Source: Myxococcota bacterium | GTDB lineage: Bacteria; Myxococcota_A; Polyangia; Polyangiales; Polyangiaceae | Reading direction: 5' to 3' | NCBI GenBank assembly: GCA_963169915.1 | Contig: CAUJEM010000110.1 | Span: 51,027 to 115,026, forward strand | DNA: 64,000 nucleotides | In this document: positions 1 to 8,989 of the stretch, piece after piece | Position numbering within the stretch: the first letter of the stretch is position 1 | Layout: every line of letters begins with the position of its first letter | The notes under the pieces: generated by a model | What the model was told of the DNA's origin: nothing | Seen by the model: the letters and a program-made list of their open reading frames with translations, nothing else | Databases searched by the model: none | Made by a program: the position numbers and the translations under genes

Positions 1-939
1 TCCGACGAGGCTCCCGGCGACGCTCAGGATTTCTCGCCAGCGTCGCGGCAAGCCGCTCGGGAGCGCCCCCGGAGCGGCGGCCTCGAGCGTCGCCTCGACG
101 GCGGCGGGGAGGGCGTCGCTGGCGCCGTCATGGATCTTGAGCGCGACGCCGAGCTCGCGCTCGGGGAGCGCCAGGCAGTAGACGCCGAGCGCTCCTACCT
201 TCACCGCCACGGGCTCGCGCGCGGCCAGCACGACCGCGGCGTCGAGGCGCCCCTCGCCCGAGCTGTGCTCGGGCTCGCGCGCCATCGCCCACCCGATCCG
301 GTGCAGCCGACGCTCGAGGCCAGGCGCGGGCGCGCACGCCATGGAGCGCGCGAGCAGCGCCCAGGCGCGCGCCAGGCCCTGCAGCTCGACCTCGAAGGTA
401 GGGACGCCGCAGCCGTCGACGCTGAGCGTGGGCGCACGCTGGGTGACCTCGGTCACCAGCTGGAGGATACGCTGCTGCAGCGGGTGCGAGGCGGGGAGGT
501 AGTCGAGGGGCCAGCCCTGGCGTCGCGTCGCGGCGAGCATGAACGTGTGCTTGCCGGAGCAGTTGTTGTGGAGCGCGCTGGGCTCGGCGCCAGCGCGCCA
601 GAGCTGCTGCGCGCTCGCGGCGTGCAGGGGAGGGTGCGCGCCGCAGCGCAGAGCTGCCGGCGTCAGCTCGAAGCGCGCGAGCAGCCGCTCGACCAGCTCG
701 ACGTGGCGCGCCTCCCCGCCGTGGGACGCCGCCCCCACGGCGAGCTCCTCGTCGCTCAGGGAGGGGTCGTCCAAGAGCTCCAGGGAGGCGGCGAGCTGGA
801 AGGGCTTGGCGGCGGAGCGCCAGGTCGTGCTGAGCGGAGGTCCGCCCTGAGCCTGGACCTCCTCGCCCCGCACGGCCACGAACGAGAAGGGGTGGACGGC
901 CTCCACGGAGGTGCCCCGGAGCTGCAAGACGGTCGGCAT
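1..939 (-). CDS. L-asparaginase II family protein, C-terminus cut by window edge
   Basis: Probably hydrolyses L-asparagine to aspartate and ammonia in the cytoplasm. The minus frame is open from the ATG at 939-937 to base 1, giving 313 residues without a stop, so only the last few residues should be missing (the family is about 330 aa). Seen in the translation: RSAAKPFQ near residues 41-48, HNNCSGKH near 124-131 and VDGCGVPTF near 174-182. These match the Ser-x-x-Lys pair, the Cys/Lys motif and the Asp-x-Cys motif of the Rhizobium etli type asparaginase family (Asparaginase_II, PF06089), which is unrelated to E. coli AnsA/AnsB. No signal peptide is visible. The gene diverges from atpD across about 200 bp. 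Family assignment is strong; substrate is inferred from the family. Confidence 0.88.
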   Translation of the reverse strand, partial: MPTVLQLRGTSVEAVHPFSFVAVRGEEVQAQGGPPLSTTWRSAAKPFQLAASLELLDDPSLSDEELAVGAASHGGEARHVELVERLLARFELTPAALRCGAHPPLHAASAQQLWRAGAEPSALHNNCSGKHTFMLAATRRQGWPLDYLPASHPLQQRILQLVTEVTQRAPTLSVDGCGVPTFEVELQGLARAWALLARSMACAPAPGLERRLHRIGWAMAREPEHSSGEGRLDAAVVLAAREPVAVKVGALGVYCLALPERELGVALKIHDGASDALPAAVEATLEAAAPGALPSGLPRRWREILSVAGSLVG

Positions 940-1039
940 GGGCGGACGATAGCGGGCCCGCAGGGCCACTCCAGGCCCGTCGGAGCGCCGCCCCGGCACC
1001 CCCCCGTCCCGCCGGGGGCTCGCCCCGTGCGGCTGGTCG

Positions 1040-2589
<1,550 letters not shown>

Positions 2590-2615
2590 GCCCACACGGC
2601 GTCAAGGAGTCCACG

Positions 2616-3146
2616 ATGAGTCAATTGATCACGCTCGAGATCGTCACCCCGGACGGCGCCAAGCTCTCGACGGAGGTCTCCGAGCTGACGGCACCCAGCG
2701 TGGAGGGCGAGTTCGGCGTGATGCCGGGACATCGACCCTTGATGGCGGCGCTCGCCGCGGGGCTCGTCCGCTACCGCGCGGGGGGCGAGCTGCACGAGGT
2801 GGCCGTCGGTCCGGGCTTCGTGGAGCTCCACGACGACAAGGCGACGCTGCTCACCGATCGCTACCTGGAGAAGGGCAGCGTGGATCCGGTGGTGGCCAGG
2901 CTGGAGCTCAAAGAGGCGGACGAGGCGATCGAGCGCTTCGATGGAGATCCGAGCAGCGCGGAGTACCAGCTGCTCGTGGAGCGAGAGGTGTGGGCGGCCG
3001 TGCAGCTCGAGCTCTACGGAGATCCGCCGCCGCCCATGGTGCGCCTCGGGCAGTTCCGCGTCGTGCAAGACACGTCGGTCAACGAGGGCATCGAGCCGGC
3101 GCGCATGGCCGACGACGACTCAGCGCCGGCCGACGGCGCGCACTGA
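2616..3146 (+). CDS. atpC: F1Fo ATP synthase subunit epsilon
   Basis: Epsilon subunit of the central stalk, which couples gamma rotation to catalysis and restrains ATP hydrolysis. The N-terminal beta-sandwich is recognisable: ITLEIVTPDG at the start, GEFGVMPGHRPLMAAL near residues 30-45, then GGELHEVAVGPGFVEL. At 176 aa it is longer than the usual 130-140. The extra part is a C-terminal extension of about 45 residues, rich in Pro, Asp and Ala, after the helical region (LEREVWAAVQ-like segment). It follows atpD by 26 bp and shares its transcription. A hairpin sits right after its stop codon. Confidence 0.93.
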   Translation: MSQLITLEIVTPDGAKLSTEVSELTAPSVEGEFGVMPGHRPLMAALAAGLVRYRAGGELHEVAVGPGFVELHDDKATLLTDRYLEKGSVDPVVARLELKEADEAIERFDGDPSSAEYQLLVEREVWAAVQLELYGDPPPPMVRLGQFRVVQDTSVNEGIEPARMADDDSAPADGAH

Positions 3147-3165
3147 GAGGCTGGCGGCCGGCCTC
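3147..3165. terminator. hairpin between convergent atpC and bactofilin genes
   Basis: Bases 3147-3154 pair with 3158-3165 (GAGGCTGG against CCGGCCTC, one T-G wobble), leaving a 3-nt loop. It begins directly after the atpC stop and reaches the bactofilin stop. There is no T-tract, so termination by it is inferred from position alone. Confidence 0.35.
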
Positions 3166-3520
3166 ATCCGTCGTCGGCGGGGGCGTCCCCGATGGCGAGG
3201 CTCACGTCGCCAAAGCTGACCTGCTGCTGCCCCTCGCCGCCGAGCTTCACGTCGATGCTCTTGGCGCGGATGACCGTCCCGCTCTCGACGCTGCCGGCGA
3301 GCCGGACCGTCTCCGCCTCGAACTGGCCCGCGAGGCGCCCGTCGCTGACCAGGCTGCCCAGGCTCCCCTTACCGCTGATGGAGCCCGTGGCGCTGATGGT
3401 GAGGGCCGGGCTCGAGATCTCTCCCTCGACCGCCCCGCGGACGACGACCGGGCAGCTCGAGCTGATGCTCCCTCGGATTTGAGTCCCAGCCTCGACTACG
3501 GTGTGTTTTTCATCGCTCAT
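3164..3520 (-). CDS. bactofilin-like polymer-forming protein
   Basis: Bactofilins polymerise without nucleotides into beta-helical filaments that scaffold the cell envelope or, in Myxococcus, position chromosome-segregation proteins. The 118-residue product has a short charged N-terminus, a core of about 90 residues made of short alternating Gly/Ser/Val strands (VVVRGAVEGEI, ALTISATGSISGKGSLGSLV, VRLAGSVESGTVI), and an acidic C-terminus, all typical of this family (Pfam bactofilin, formerly DUF583). The start is the ATG at 3520. It is the last gene of a long minus-strand run, 33 bp behind the pentapeptide-repeat protein, whose C-terminus looks bactofilin-like too. The family is likely; the specific role is unknown. 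Confidence 0.75.
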   Translation of the reverse strand: MSDEKHTVVEAGTQIRGSISSSCPVVVRGAVEGEISSPALTISATGSISGKGSLGSLVSDGRLAGQFEAETVRLAGSVESGTVIRAKSIDVKLGGEGQQQVSFGDVSLAIGDAPADDG

Positions 3521-3553
3521 CGCTCAGCGCCTTTCATCTGGTCCAACGCGGCC

Positions 3554-4765
3554 TCAGCCCGTCTTGATGTGTAGCCGTAGGCGGCAGCCCGGGGAGAAGC
3601 CGAAGCGGGTGCCGCCGCTCGGCTGGACCAGGGTCGCCGTGACGGCCCCCGAGGCGTTGACCACGAGCGAGGACGGTCCGCTGAAGCCGGGCGCGGAGCC
3701 CTCCAGGAAGCGACCGGAGACGCCGATGTTTCCGGCGCCGTTGACGCTGCAGCGCGTGAGCACGCCGTGCTCGCCGATGATGAACTCTGCGCCCTCCCCG
3801 AGGTTGATGGTGCAGTCCTCGAAGCGGCTGTCCACGTGGATGGACGAGCCGGGCCCGAATTCCAGAGTAGCGCCGCGGAGGGTGTCTCCGGCTCCGAAGT
3901 AGCGAGTCCCGAGCGCCGCGCTTCGCCCGCTGGCCAGCTCCTCCAGGTCGTTCAAGGAGAGCTGGCGTGAGCCGTCTCCGAGCGGGCTGGCGTCCACCCA
4001 CTCCGCCACGGCGCGCGTCAGCGTGGTCCCGCCGAGGGTGATCCCCGCGAGCTTCGCCGCGGTGAGGACGGCGGCCTGCACGTCCACCTCGATCAGGCTG
4101 GCTTGGCGCAGATCGGCCCCCTCCAGCCGCGCGCTGACCAAGGACGCGCGATCGAGCTTGGCGCGGGCGAGCGAGGCGCCCGCGAGCTTCGCCCCGAGCA
4201 GCTTGGCGCTCGACAGATCGGCGTCGTCGAGCTTGGTGCCCTCGAGCTGCGCCTCTTCGAGGTTGGCTTGGCGGAGATCCGAGAACGAGAGATCCGCGCC
4301 GCGCAGGCTGGCGCCGCCGAGGTAGGCCTCACCCAGCTCCGCGTGGCTGAGGTCGGCGTTGTCGAGCTGGGCGCCGCCGAGGTCCGCGGACTCGAGCTGA
4401 GCGCCCGCTAGGCAAGCGCCCGCGGCGCGGGCGTCTTGTAGGGTGGCGCCCTCCAGCGTGGCTCGGTTGAGGTTGGCGCCGACCAGGAGCGCACCAGTGA
4501 GGTTGGCGCCCTCGAGATCCGCCTTGTCGAAGTTGGCCTCCGCCAGCTCCGCGCGAGCCAGGTAGGCCTCGCGCAGGCTGGCGTTCTTGAAGCGCGCGCC
4601 GGGTAGGCAGGCGCCCTCGAGGTTGGCGCCGTCGAGCTCCGTGCGGCTGAAGTCCGCACCTTCGAGCCGTAGACCGGAGAGGTCGAGCCCTCGGAGGTCC
4701 ATCCGCGTGAAGCTCGGGTTCGTGCGAGCACGCTCGAAGACTTGTTCACGGGTCAGCTCTGCCAT
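3554..4765 (-). CDS. pentapeptide-repeat protein with bactofilin-like C-terminal region
   Basis: Two-part protein of about 403 aa. Roughly residues 20-250 are about 46 consecutive pentapeptide repeats of the A(D/N)LxG kind (GADFS, GANLE, EANFD, GANLT and so on), which fold as a right-handed square beta-helix. The last 120 residues lose that pattern and become Gly/Ser/Val-rich (GAGDTLRGATLEFGPG, FSGPSSLVVNASGAV), resembling the bactofilin encoded just downstream. The N-terminus (MAELTREQVFERARTN) is helical and soluble, with no signal peptide. I chose the ATG at 4765, since AGGTGAG lies just before it; a GTG at 4771 abuts the upstream stop and is also possible. Neighbours suggest a role in a cytoskeletal or envelope scaffold, which is inference. 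Confidence 0.85.
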   Translation of the reverse strand: MAELTREQVFERARTNPSFTRMDLRGLDLSGLRLEGADFSRTELDGANLEGACLPGARFKNASLREAYLARAELAEANFDKADLEGANLTGALLVGANLNRATLEGATLQDARAAGACLAGAQLESADLGGAQLDNADLSHAELGEAYLGGASLRGADLSFSDLRQANLEEAQLEGTKLDDADLSSAKLLGAKLAGASLARAKLDRASLVSARLEGADLRQASLIEVDVQAAVLTAAKLAGITLGGTTLTRAVAEWVDASPLGDGSRQLSLNDLEELASGRSAALGTRYFGAGDTLRGATLEFGPGSSIHVDSRFEDCTINLGEGAEFIIGEHGVLTRCSVNGAGNIGVSGRFLEGSAPGFSGPSSLVVNASGAVTATLVQPSGGTRFGFSPGCRLRLHIKTG

Positions 4766-4771
4766 GCTCAC

Positions 4772-5983
4772 CTAGGGGCTCGGTGGGAGGGTGGTGCGGT
4801 GGTGACGCTCCACCTCCGCGTAGAGAAGCTCGATCTTCCTGCCGAAGGGGAGCCGCTCGAGGGTGTCGACGAGCGGGACCAGGCCGAGGCGCCCGAGCAC
4901 GACCGTGATGGCGAGCAGGGTGTCCGCTCGCTCCTGACGGGCCTGCCTCCGGTTGACGGAGCCCTGCTCGTAGACCGAGTGCTGCTGCTCCAAGGTGCGC
5001 GTCAGCTCGGCCAAGAGCCCGTACTCCGCCTGGCGGTCGCGGTCGGGGGGCATGCCGCCGATCTCTTGCTGATGACGCTGCAGCCGCTCGAGGATCGCAC
5101 CGGCCAAGGCGAGCTGCACGCCGCTGGCCTCCGCGAGCTCCTGGGGGCTGGCTTGGAGGTATTGGCTCAGGCGCGTGAGCCCTGCGTGGAAGAGCCGATC
5201 GAGCGTCACCTTATGGACGCCAGGGACCTGGCGCAGCAGCGCCCGTAAGATGACGGGCTCTCGGCGGGTAGCCTCCTCCGACACCGCGAAGGCGACGGGG
5301 AGCTGCATGGCCAGGGCACCATAGCTAGCGAGGAGAGCCTGGCGCTGGGCGCCCCCGATGCGAGCGCCGGGAGCCGCGTCCGCGCTCTCGAGCGCCGCTT
5401 GGAAGCTCGTCAGCGCGCTGGCCAGGGGGCCGAGATCGAGCTGGGCGGCTGCCTTCGTCAGGCCGGCCACCGCGGGTGTCACGAGATCCAGCCACTCCTT
5501 GGAGGGCTCGCCGAGCTCGGCCTCGATCATGAAGTGGTGGACGGGCTGCAGGTGCGTGGCGGCGACCTCACGAAAGAGCTTGGCCACCTCCTCGGCGTCG
5601 GCTGGGTGGTGCTGCGCCGGCTCGCTCGCTGGAGCTCCGAGCGGCTGGAGGATGGCGTCGAAGCCGCCGTCGAGGGCGCCGAGCATGGCGCTGAAAGGAG
5701 GCGCGGGCTCCGCCAGGGTGCCGGCGAACGGCGACGCTGGGTGCGCCGCGTCCGAGCTGGGGGTCGATGACGCGTCGACGCTGACGTCCGGTCCGTGGGT
5801 AGCGGTGAGCGCGGCCTGACCGATGAGGGTGGCCTTGGAGCCGGGGCTGGGGGCTGGGATCGAGGAGAGCGGCGCGCTGCTGCTACCGTCCAGCCCTCGT
5901 CCGCACTCGACGCAGAAGCGTGCGTCCTGGGTGCAGGCGCCGCCGCAGTGGGGGCAAGCGAGCGTGGGTTCGGAGCGGCTCAT
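4772..5983 (-). CDS. zinc-ribbon and helix-hairpin-helix protein of unknown function
   Basis: Product of 403 aa. The N-terminus has a zinc-ribbon pattern: CPHC at residues 10-13 and CVEC at about 24-27. A low-complexity Ser/Ala/Pro linker runs to about residue 110, followed by a helical domain. Near residues 255-305 there is a helix-hairpin-helix-like stretch (QVPGVHKVTLDRLFHAGL, then an Ala/Leu-rich helix ending in LERLQRHQQ). The C-terminus is a long charged helical region. The stop codon lies six bases upstream of the next gene's ATG, so translation is probably coupled to the pentapeptide-repeat protein. I do not recognise a specific family. The zinc ribbon and HHH hint at nucleic-acid or protein binding, but this is not shown. 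Confidence 0.75.
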   Translation of the reverse strand: MSRSEPTLACPHCGGACTQDARFCVECGRGLDGSSSAPLSSIPAPSPGSKATLIGQAALTATHGPDVSVDASSTPSSDAAHPASPFAGTLAEPAPPFSAMLGALDGGFDAILQPLGAPASEPAQHHPADAEEVAKLFREVAATHLQPVHHFMIEAELGEPSKEWLDLVTPAVAGLTKAAAQLDLGPLASALTSFQAALESADAAPGARIGGAQRQALLASYGALAMQLPVAFAVSEEATRREPVILRALLRQVPGVHKVTLDRLFHAGLTRLSQYLQASPQELAEASGVQLALAGAILERLQRHQQEIGGMPPDRDRQAEYGLLAELTRTLEQQHSVYEQGSVNRRQARQERADTLLAITVVLGRLGLVPLVDTLERLPFGRKIELLYAEVERHHRTTLPPSP

Positions 5984-6067
5984 CGTCTCGTGCGGGGGAG
6001 GGGTCGGTGGGGAGCGTGGACGCAGCGCCAGGCTACCACCTCCGCCCAGGCGGGGGTACGCCTGCCG

Positions 6068-6538
6068 TCAGGGGCCGGCGCCAGCGGCGTCCTGGGTGGG
6101 CGCCTCGAGCGGCGCGTCCAGCCCGACGATCTCGATGCGCTGCTCGAAGATCTGCCGGTCATCGAGCTGGACCCGCACCGTCCAGCTCCCGAGCGCATCG
6201 GTGGCCCCGAAGAACAGGGGCTGATCGACCCGCCGTGTTCCAGCCCGGAGCTGCGCCTCCCCGAGCTCCACGACCCGCTCCGGCTTGGCGCTGCGCCCCG
6301 TCCGAATGGGCTTGTCGACCTCCCAGGACAGCCGCTGCTCCACCTGGGTGGGCTGCGGGAAGCTGACCCGGAAGCCCTGGAGCTGCTGGCTGCGGTCGAA
6401 CTGGAGCGCTATGCGCTGCCGGCGCTGGATCTGCCCACCGTAGAACACGCCGAGCTCCACGGTGGGCTGCGTCGGTGTGGCTTGGGGGGTGCAGGCCACG
6501 ACGCCGAGCGCAGCCAGGAGCGTGAGCACAGGTCTCAT
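6068..6538 (-). CDS. small lipoprotein of unknown function
   Basis: 156-residue product with a lipoprotein signal: charged start MRP, a hydrophobic stretch and the lipobox VVAC, placing the modified Cys at about residue 16. The mature part is beta-rich and charged (VELGVFYGGQIQRRQRIALQF, then SWTVRVQLDDRQIFEQRIEIV), which reads like a small beta-sandwich. Its ATG overlaps the rsmA stop by 4 nt (ATGA), so it is translationally coupled to rsmA. I recognise no family. Envelope location is supported by the lipobox; function is unknown. Confidence 0.75.
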   Translation of the reverse strand: MRPVLTLLAALGVVACTPQATPTQPTVELGVFYGGQIQRRQRIALQFDRSQQLQGFRVSFPQPTQVEQRLSWEVDKPIRTGRSAKPERVVELGEAQLRAGTRRVDQPLFFGATDALGSWTVRVQLDDRQIFEQRIEIVGLDAPLEAPTQDAAGAGP

Positions 6539-7374
6539 GGAGACCCCAGCGCCTGCGCCATCCGGGCATAGTCTTCGACCGTCAGGGTCTCACCGCGAGC
6601 CTCGAGCGACACCCCAGCGGCCAGGGCAGCGCGCTCGAGCCGCTCGGAGGGGGCGAGGGTCGCCCAGGCGTTGCGGAGCTGCTTGCGGCGCTGCTGAAAC
6701 GCGCCGTGGACGAGCGCCTGGAACCTCGGGGTCTCCTCGGCCAGCGGCGCTGGGTGTGGCTCGAGCACGACGACCGCGGAGCTGACCTTGGGGGGGGGCA
6801 GGAACGCGCCGCGCCCGACCGAGAAGGCTCGACGGGGTGCGTACTGAGCTTGGACGAAGACGCTGAGCCCACCATAGTGCTCGCTCCCTGCCGGCGCGAG
6901 CAGCCGGTCGGCGACCTCCGCTTGCAGCATGAAGACGGCGCGGGCGAGCTGGGGAGCGAGCGCGGTGCTGCGCTGGAGCAGCGGGCCCGTGAGCTGATAC
7001 GGGAGATTGCCCGCGAGCGTGACCGGCGGGGGGACCCGCTGGAGCAGCTCGAGGTAGTCGACGCTCTTGGCGTCGGCCTCGAGGAGCTCGAGCCGCCCTT
7101 GCCCGAGCTCGGCCGCGAAGCGCTGAGCGAGGACGGGGACGAGGTCGCGGTCTCGCTCGATGGCGATGACGTGGGAGGTTCGCTCGAGCAGCGGCGCGGT
7201 GAGGGCCCCGAGCCCCGCGCCGATCTCGATCACGGTCTGGCTGCCCGCGCTGGCCAGCGCGGCGATCCGCGCCGCAATCCCAGGATCGGCCAGGAAATTC
7301 TGACCAAAGCTCTTCTTGGGGGTGAGCCCGTAGTGCTCGAGCAGCGCGCGGTGGGACAGGCTGGGGGCGGTCAC
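6535..7374 (-). CDS. rsmA: 16S rRNA (adenine1518-N6/adenine1519-N6)-dimethyltransferase
   Basis: SAM-dependent enzyme that dimethylates two adjacent adenines in the 3'-terminal hairpin of 16S rRNA during small-subunit maturation. The 279-aa product has the family's usual length. Seen: KKSFGQNFLADPGI near residue 20, SAM motif I VIEIGAGLGALT near 48-59, motif IV NLPYQLTGPLL near 123, and FLPPPKVSSAVV near 190. The start is a GTG at 7374 that overlaps the stop of the DUF58 gene (GTGA). Its own stop overlaps the following lipoprotein start. Its place inside an envelope-type operon is unusual. Confidence 0.97.
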   Translation of the reverse strand: MTAPSLSHRALLEHYGLTPKKSFGQNFLADPGIAARIAALASAGSQTVIEIGAGLGALTAPLLERTSHVIAIERDRDLVPVLAQRFAAELGQGRLELLEADAKSVDYLELLQRVPPPVTLAGNLPYQLTGPLLQRSTALAPQLARAVFMLQAEVADRLLAPAGSEHYGGLSVFVQAQYAPRRAFSVGRGAFLPPPKVSSAVVVLEPHPAPLAEETPRFQALVHGAFQQRRKQLRNAWATLAPSERLERAALAAGVSLEARGETLTVEDYARMAQALGSP

Positions 7375-8981
7375 GTCGAGGGCTCCGGTGGCGGGCGGCG
7401 CGGCGGGCGTGAGGCGCGGACCCCTAGCCGCCGCAAGGCGACGACGCCGCGTCGCTCGGCGACGCGCGCGCGCGTGATGAGGGCACGCGCGACGACGTCG
7501 CCGACGAGGCCAGCGCCGAGGGGGATACTGTCGACCCAGCTCATGGAGAGCCAGCGTAGCTCCGTCCGGCGCTTGGGGAATCGCTCGATGGCGCGCCGGA
7601 GGGCCTCACGCTCGGCGCCGTCGAGCGCCGGCGACCAGAGGTAGACGATGGAGGGGGGGGGGCGGCCGGTGGCTAGGCGCTCGAGCGCTTCGGCCAGGCG
7701 CCGATCGGTCCTCGGGCGCTCGGGCTCGAGCCGCAGCGGCGCGCCCACGCCGTAGGCGGCCAGGTACCGTCGCAGCGTGCGCTCGCGGGCGGTTGGAGCG
7801 GCGGGCTGCAGCTCCGGGAACGGCGCCCGCGCGAGCCAGGCCCGCGCCTGCTCGGCGACCGCCTCGAGATCGGCGCCGGTGAGGCCTCGCGTCGCGCTGG
7901 GGGCGAGGGGGCGCAGGTGCTCCACGACGCGCAGCGCGACGTCGAGCTCGTCCCAGTCGCTGCGGTCCGCGTCGAGCCCGTGGGTCACGCCGGTGAGCGC
8001 CTGGGTGATGGCGCCGAGCTGGTGAGCGCCGGCGTCAGGCTCGAGCACGTCGAGGACCCGCGCGCCGAAGACGGCGAGGCCGACGCGGTCGCCGCTGCCG
8101 AGGTGGCGACGCGCCACCGCGTAGACCTCGTCGACGGCGTGGTCGAGCGGCGTCGTCCCAGGTCGGCCGGACCACAGCTCGGAGGAGCCGTCGAGCAGGA
8201 GCCAGACGACGTCCCGCTGCTCGTGCTCGTACTCCCGCACCATCAGCGCCCCCCGACGGGCCGACGCACGCCAAGCGATCCGCTTGAAGGGATCGCCCGG
8301 GAGGTACTCGCGGAGCTCACGGAAGCTGTCCCCGCTGCCGGCGCGGGGGCTCGGGCGCCCGCTCACCGCCAGGGAGCGCGCGCGCCCCCCGACGGGCGCG
8401 CGGCGTGCCGCGCCGGCGCCTGCGGGCGAGACCTCCACGCCGAGCGGGTTGGCGAAGGTGAGGGGGACCTCGAACAGCCCCGGGGCCCCTTGGACCTCGA
8501 GCGAGAGCCCGTGGATGGCGTGGTGCCCGACGCGCCGCGCCCGGACGCTCACGCTGACGCGGAGCTTGGCGCCCGCGGGCACCTCGCCGGCGCTCGGCTC
8601 CAGCGCCAGCTCCAGCTCGGGCGAGTGGAGCGCGCGCAGCCCGACGTAGCGGGTGGCGCGGTCGTCGCGGTTGCGCAGCTCCGCGGTGAGCTCGAGCTGC
8701 TCGCCCCGTCCCAGCCGCAGGACGTGGCCGGTGCCGTGCCACAGCATCTCGAAGCCGGCGGCGCGGATCTTGGTGACGCCGAGCTCCGTGACGCCGCGGG
8801 CCAAGGCGAGGCCGAGCAGCAGCGCGCCACCCCAGGCGAGCACGGCTGGCTGCCGGAGGACGATGCCGGCGATGACCACGACGGCGCCGGCCAGCGCGAT
8901 GTCCACGGCCGCGCGTGTCGGGTGCACCTGCACGCTGGGGAGCCTAGCCCAGCTTTGTACCTCGTCGAACGAGAACCGCAC
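7371..8981 (-). CDS. DUF58 domain membrane protein (MoxR partner)
   Basis: 536-aa protein with two hydrophobic segments near residues 27-65 (VDIALAGAVVVIAGIVLR and VLAWGGALLLGLALA), a beta-rich domain to about 190, then the DUF58 signature GDSFRELREYLPGDPFKRIAW followed by RGALMVREYE. A von Willebrand A-like fold follows, with DVVWLLLDGSSELWSG in the position of a degenerate metal-ion site. DUF58 proteins usually work with MoxR AAA ATPases in envelope-complex assembly or maturation. A MoxR gene lies two genes upstream in the same run. It starts at the GTG at 8981, 8 bp after the Omp85-like gene, and overlaps rsmA by 4 nt. The extended C-terminal tail is basic and Pro-rich. Confidence 0.88.
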   Translation of the reverse strand: MRFSFDEVQSWARLPSVQVHPTRAAVDIALAGAVVVIAGIVLRQPAVLAWGGALLLGLALARGVTELGVTKIRAAGFEMLWHGTGHVLRLGRGEQLELTAELRNRDDRATRYVGLRALHSPELELALEPSAGEVPAGAKLRVSVSVRARRVGHHAIHGLSLEVQGAPGLFEVPLTFANPLGVEVSPAGAGAARRAPVGGRARSLAVSGRPSPRAGSGDSFRELREYLPGDPFKRIAWRASARRGALMVREYEHEQRDVVWLLLDGSSELWSGRPGTTPLDHAVDEVYAVARRHLGSGDRVGLAVFGARVLDVLEPDAGAHQLGAITQALTGVTHGLDADRSDWDELDVALRVVEHLRPLAPSATRGLTGADLEAVAEQARAWLARAPFPELQPAAPTARERTLRRYLAAYGVGAPLRLEPERPRTDRRLAEALERLATGRPPPSIVYLWSPALDGAEREALRRAIERFPKRRTELRWLSMSWVDSIPLGAGLVGDVVARALITRARVAERRGVVALRRLGVRASRPPRRPPPEPST

Positions 8982-8989
8982 GCGCCGAC

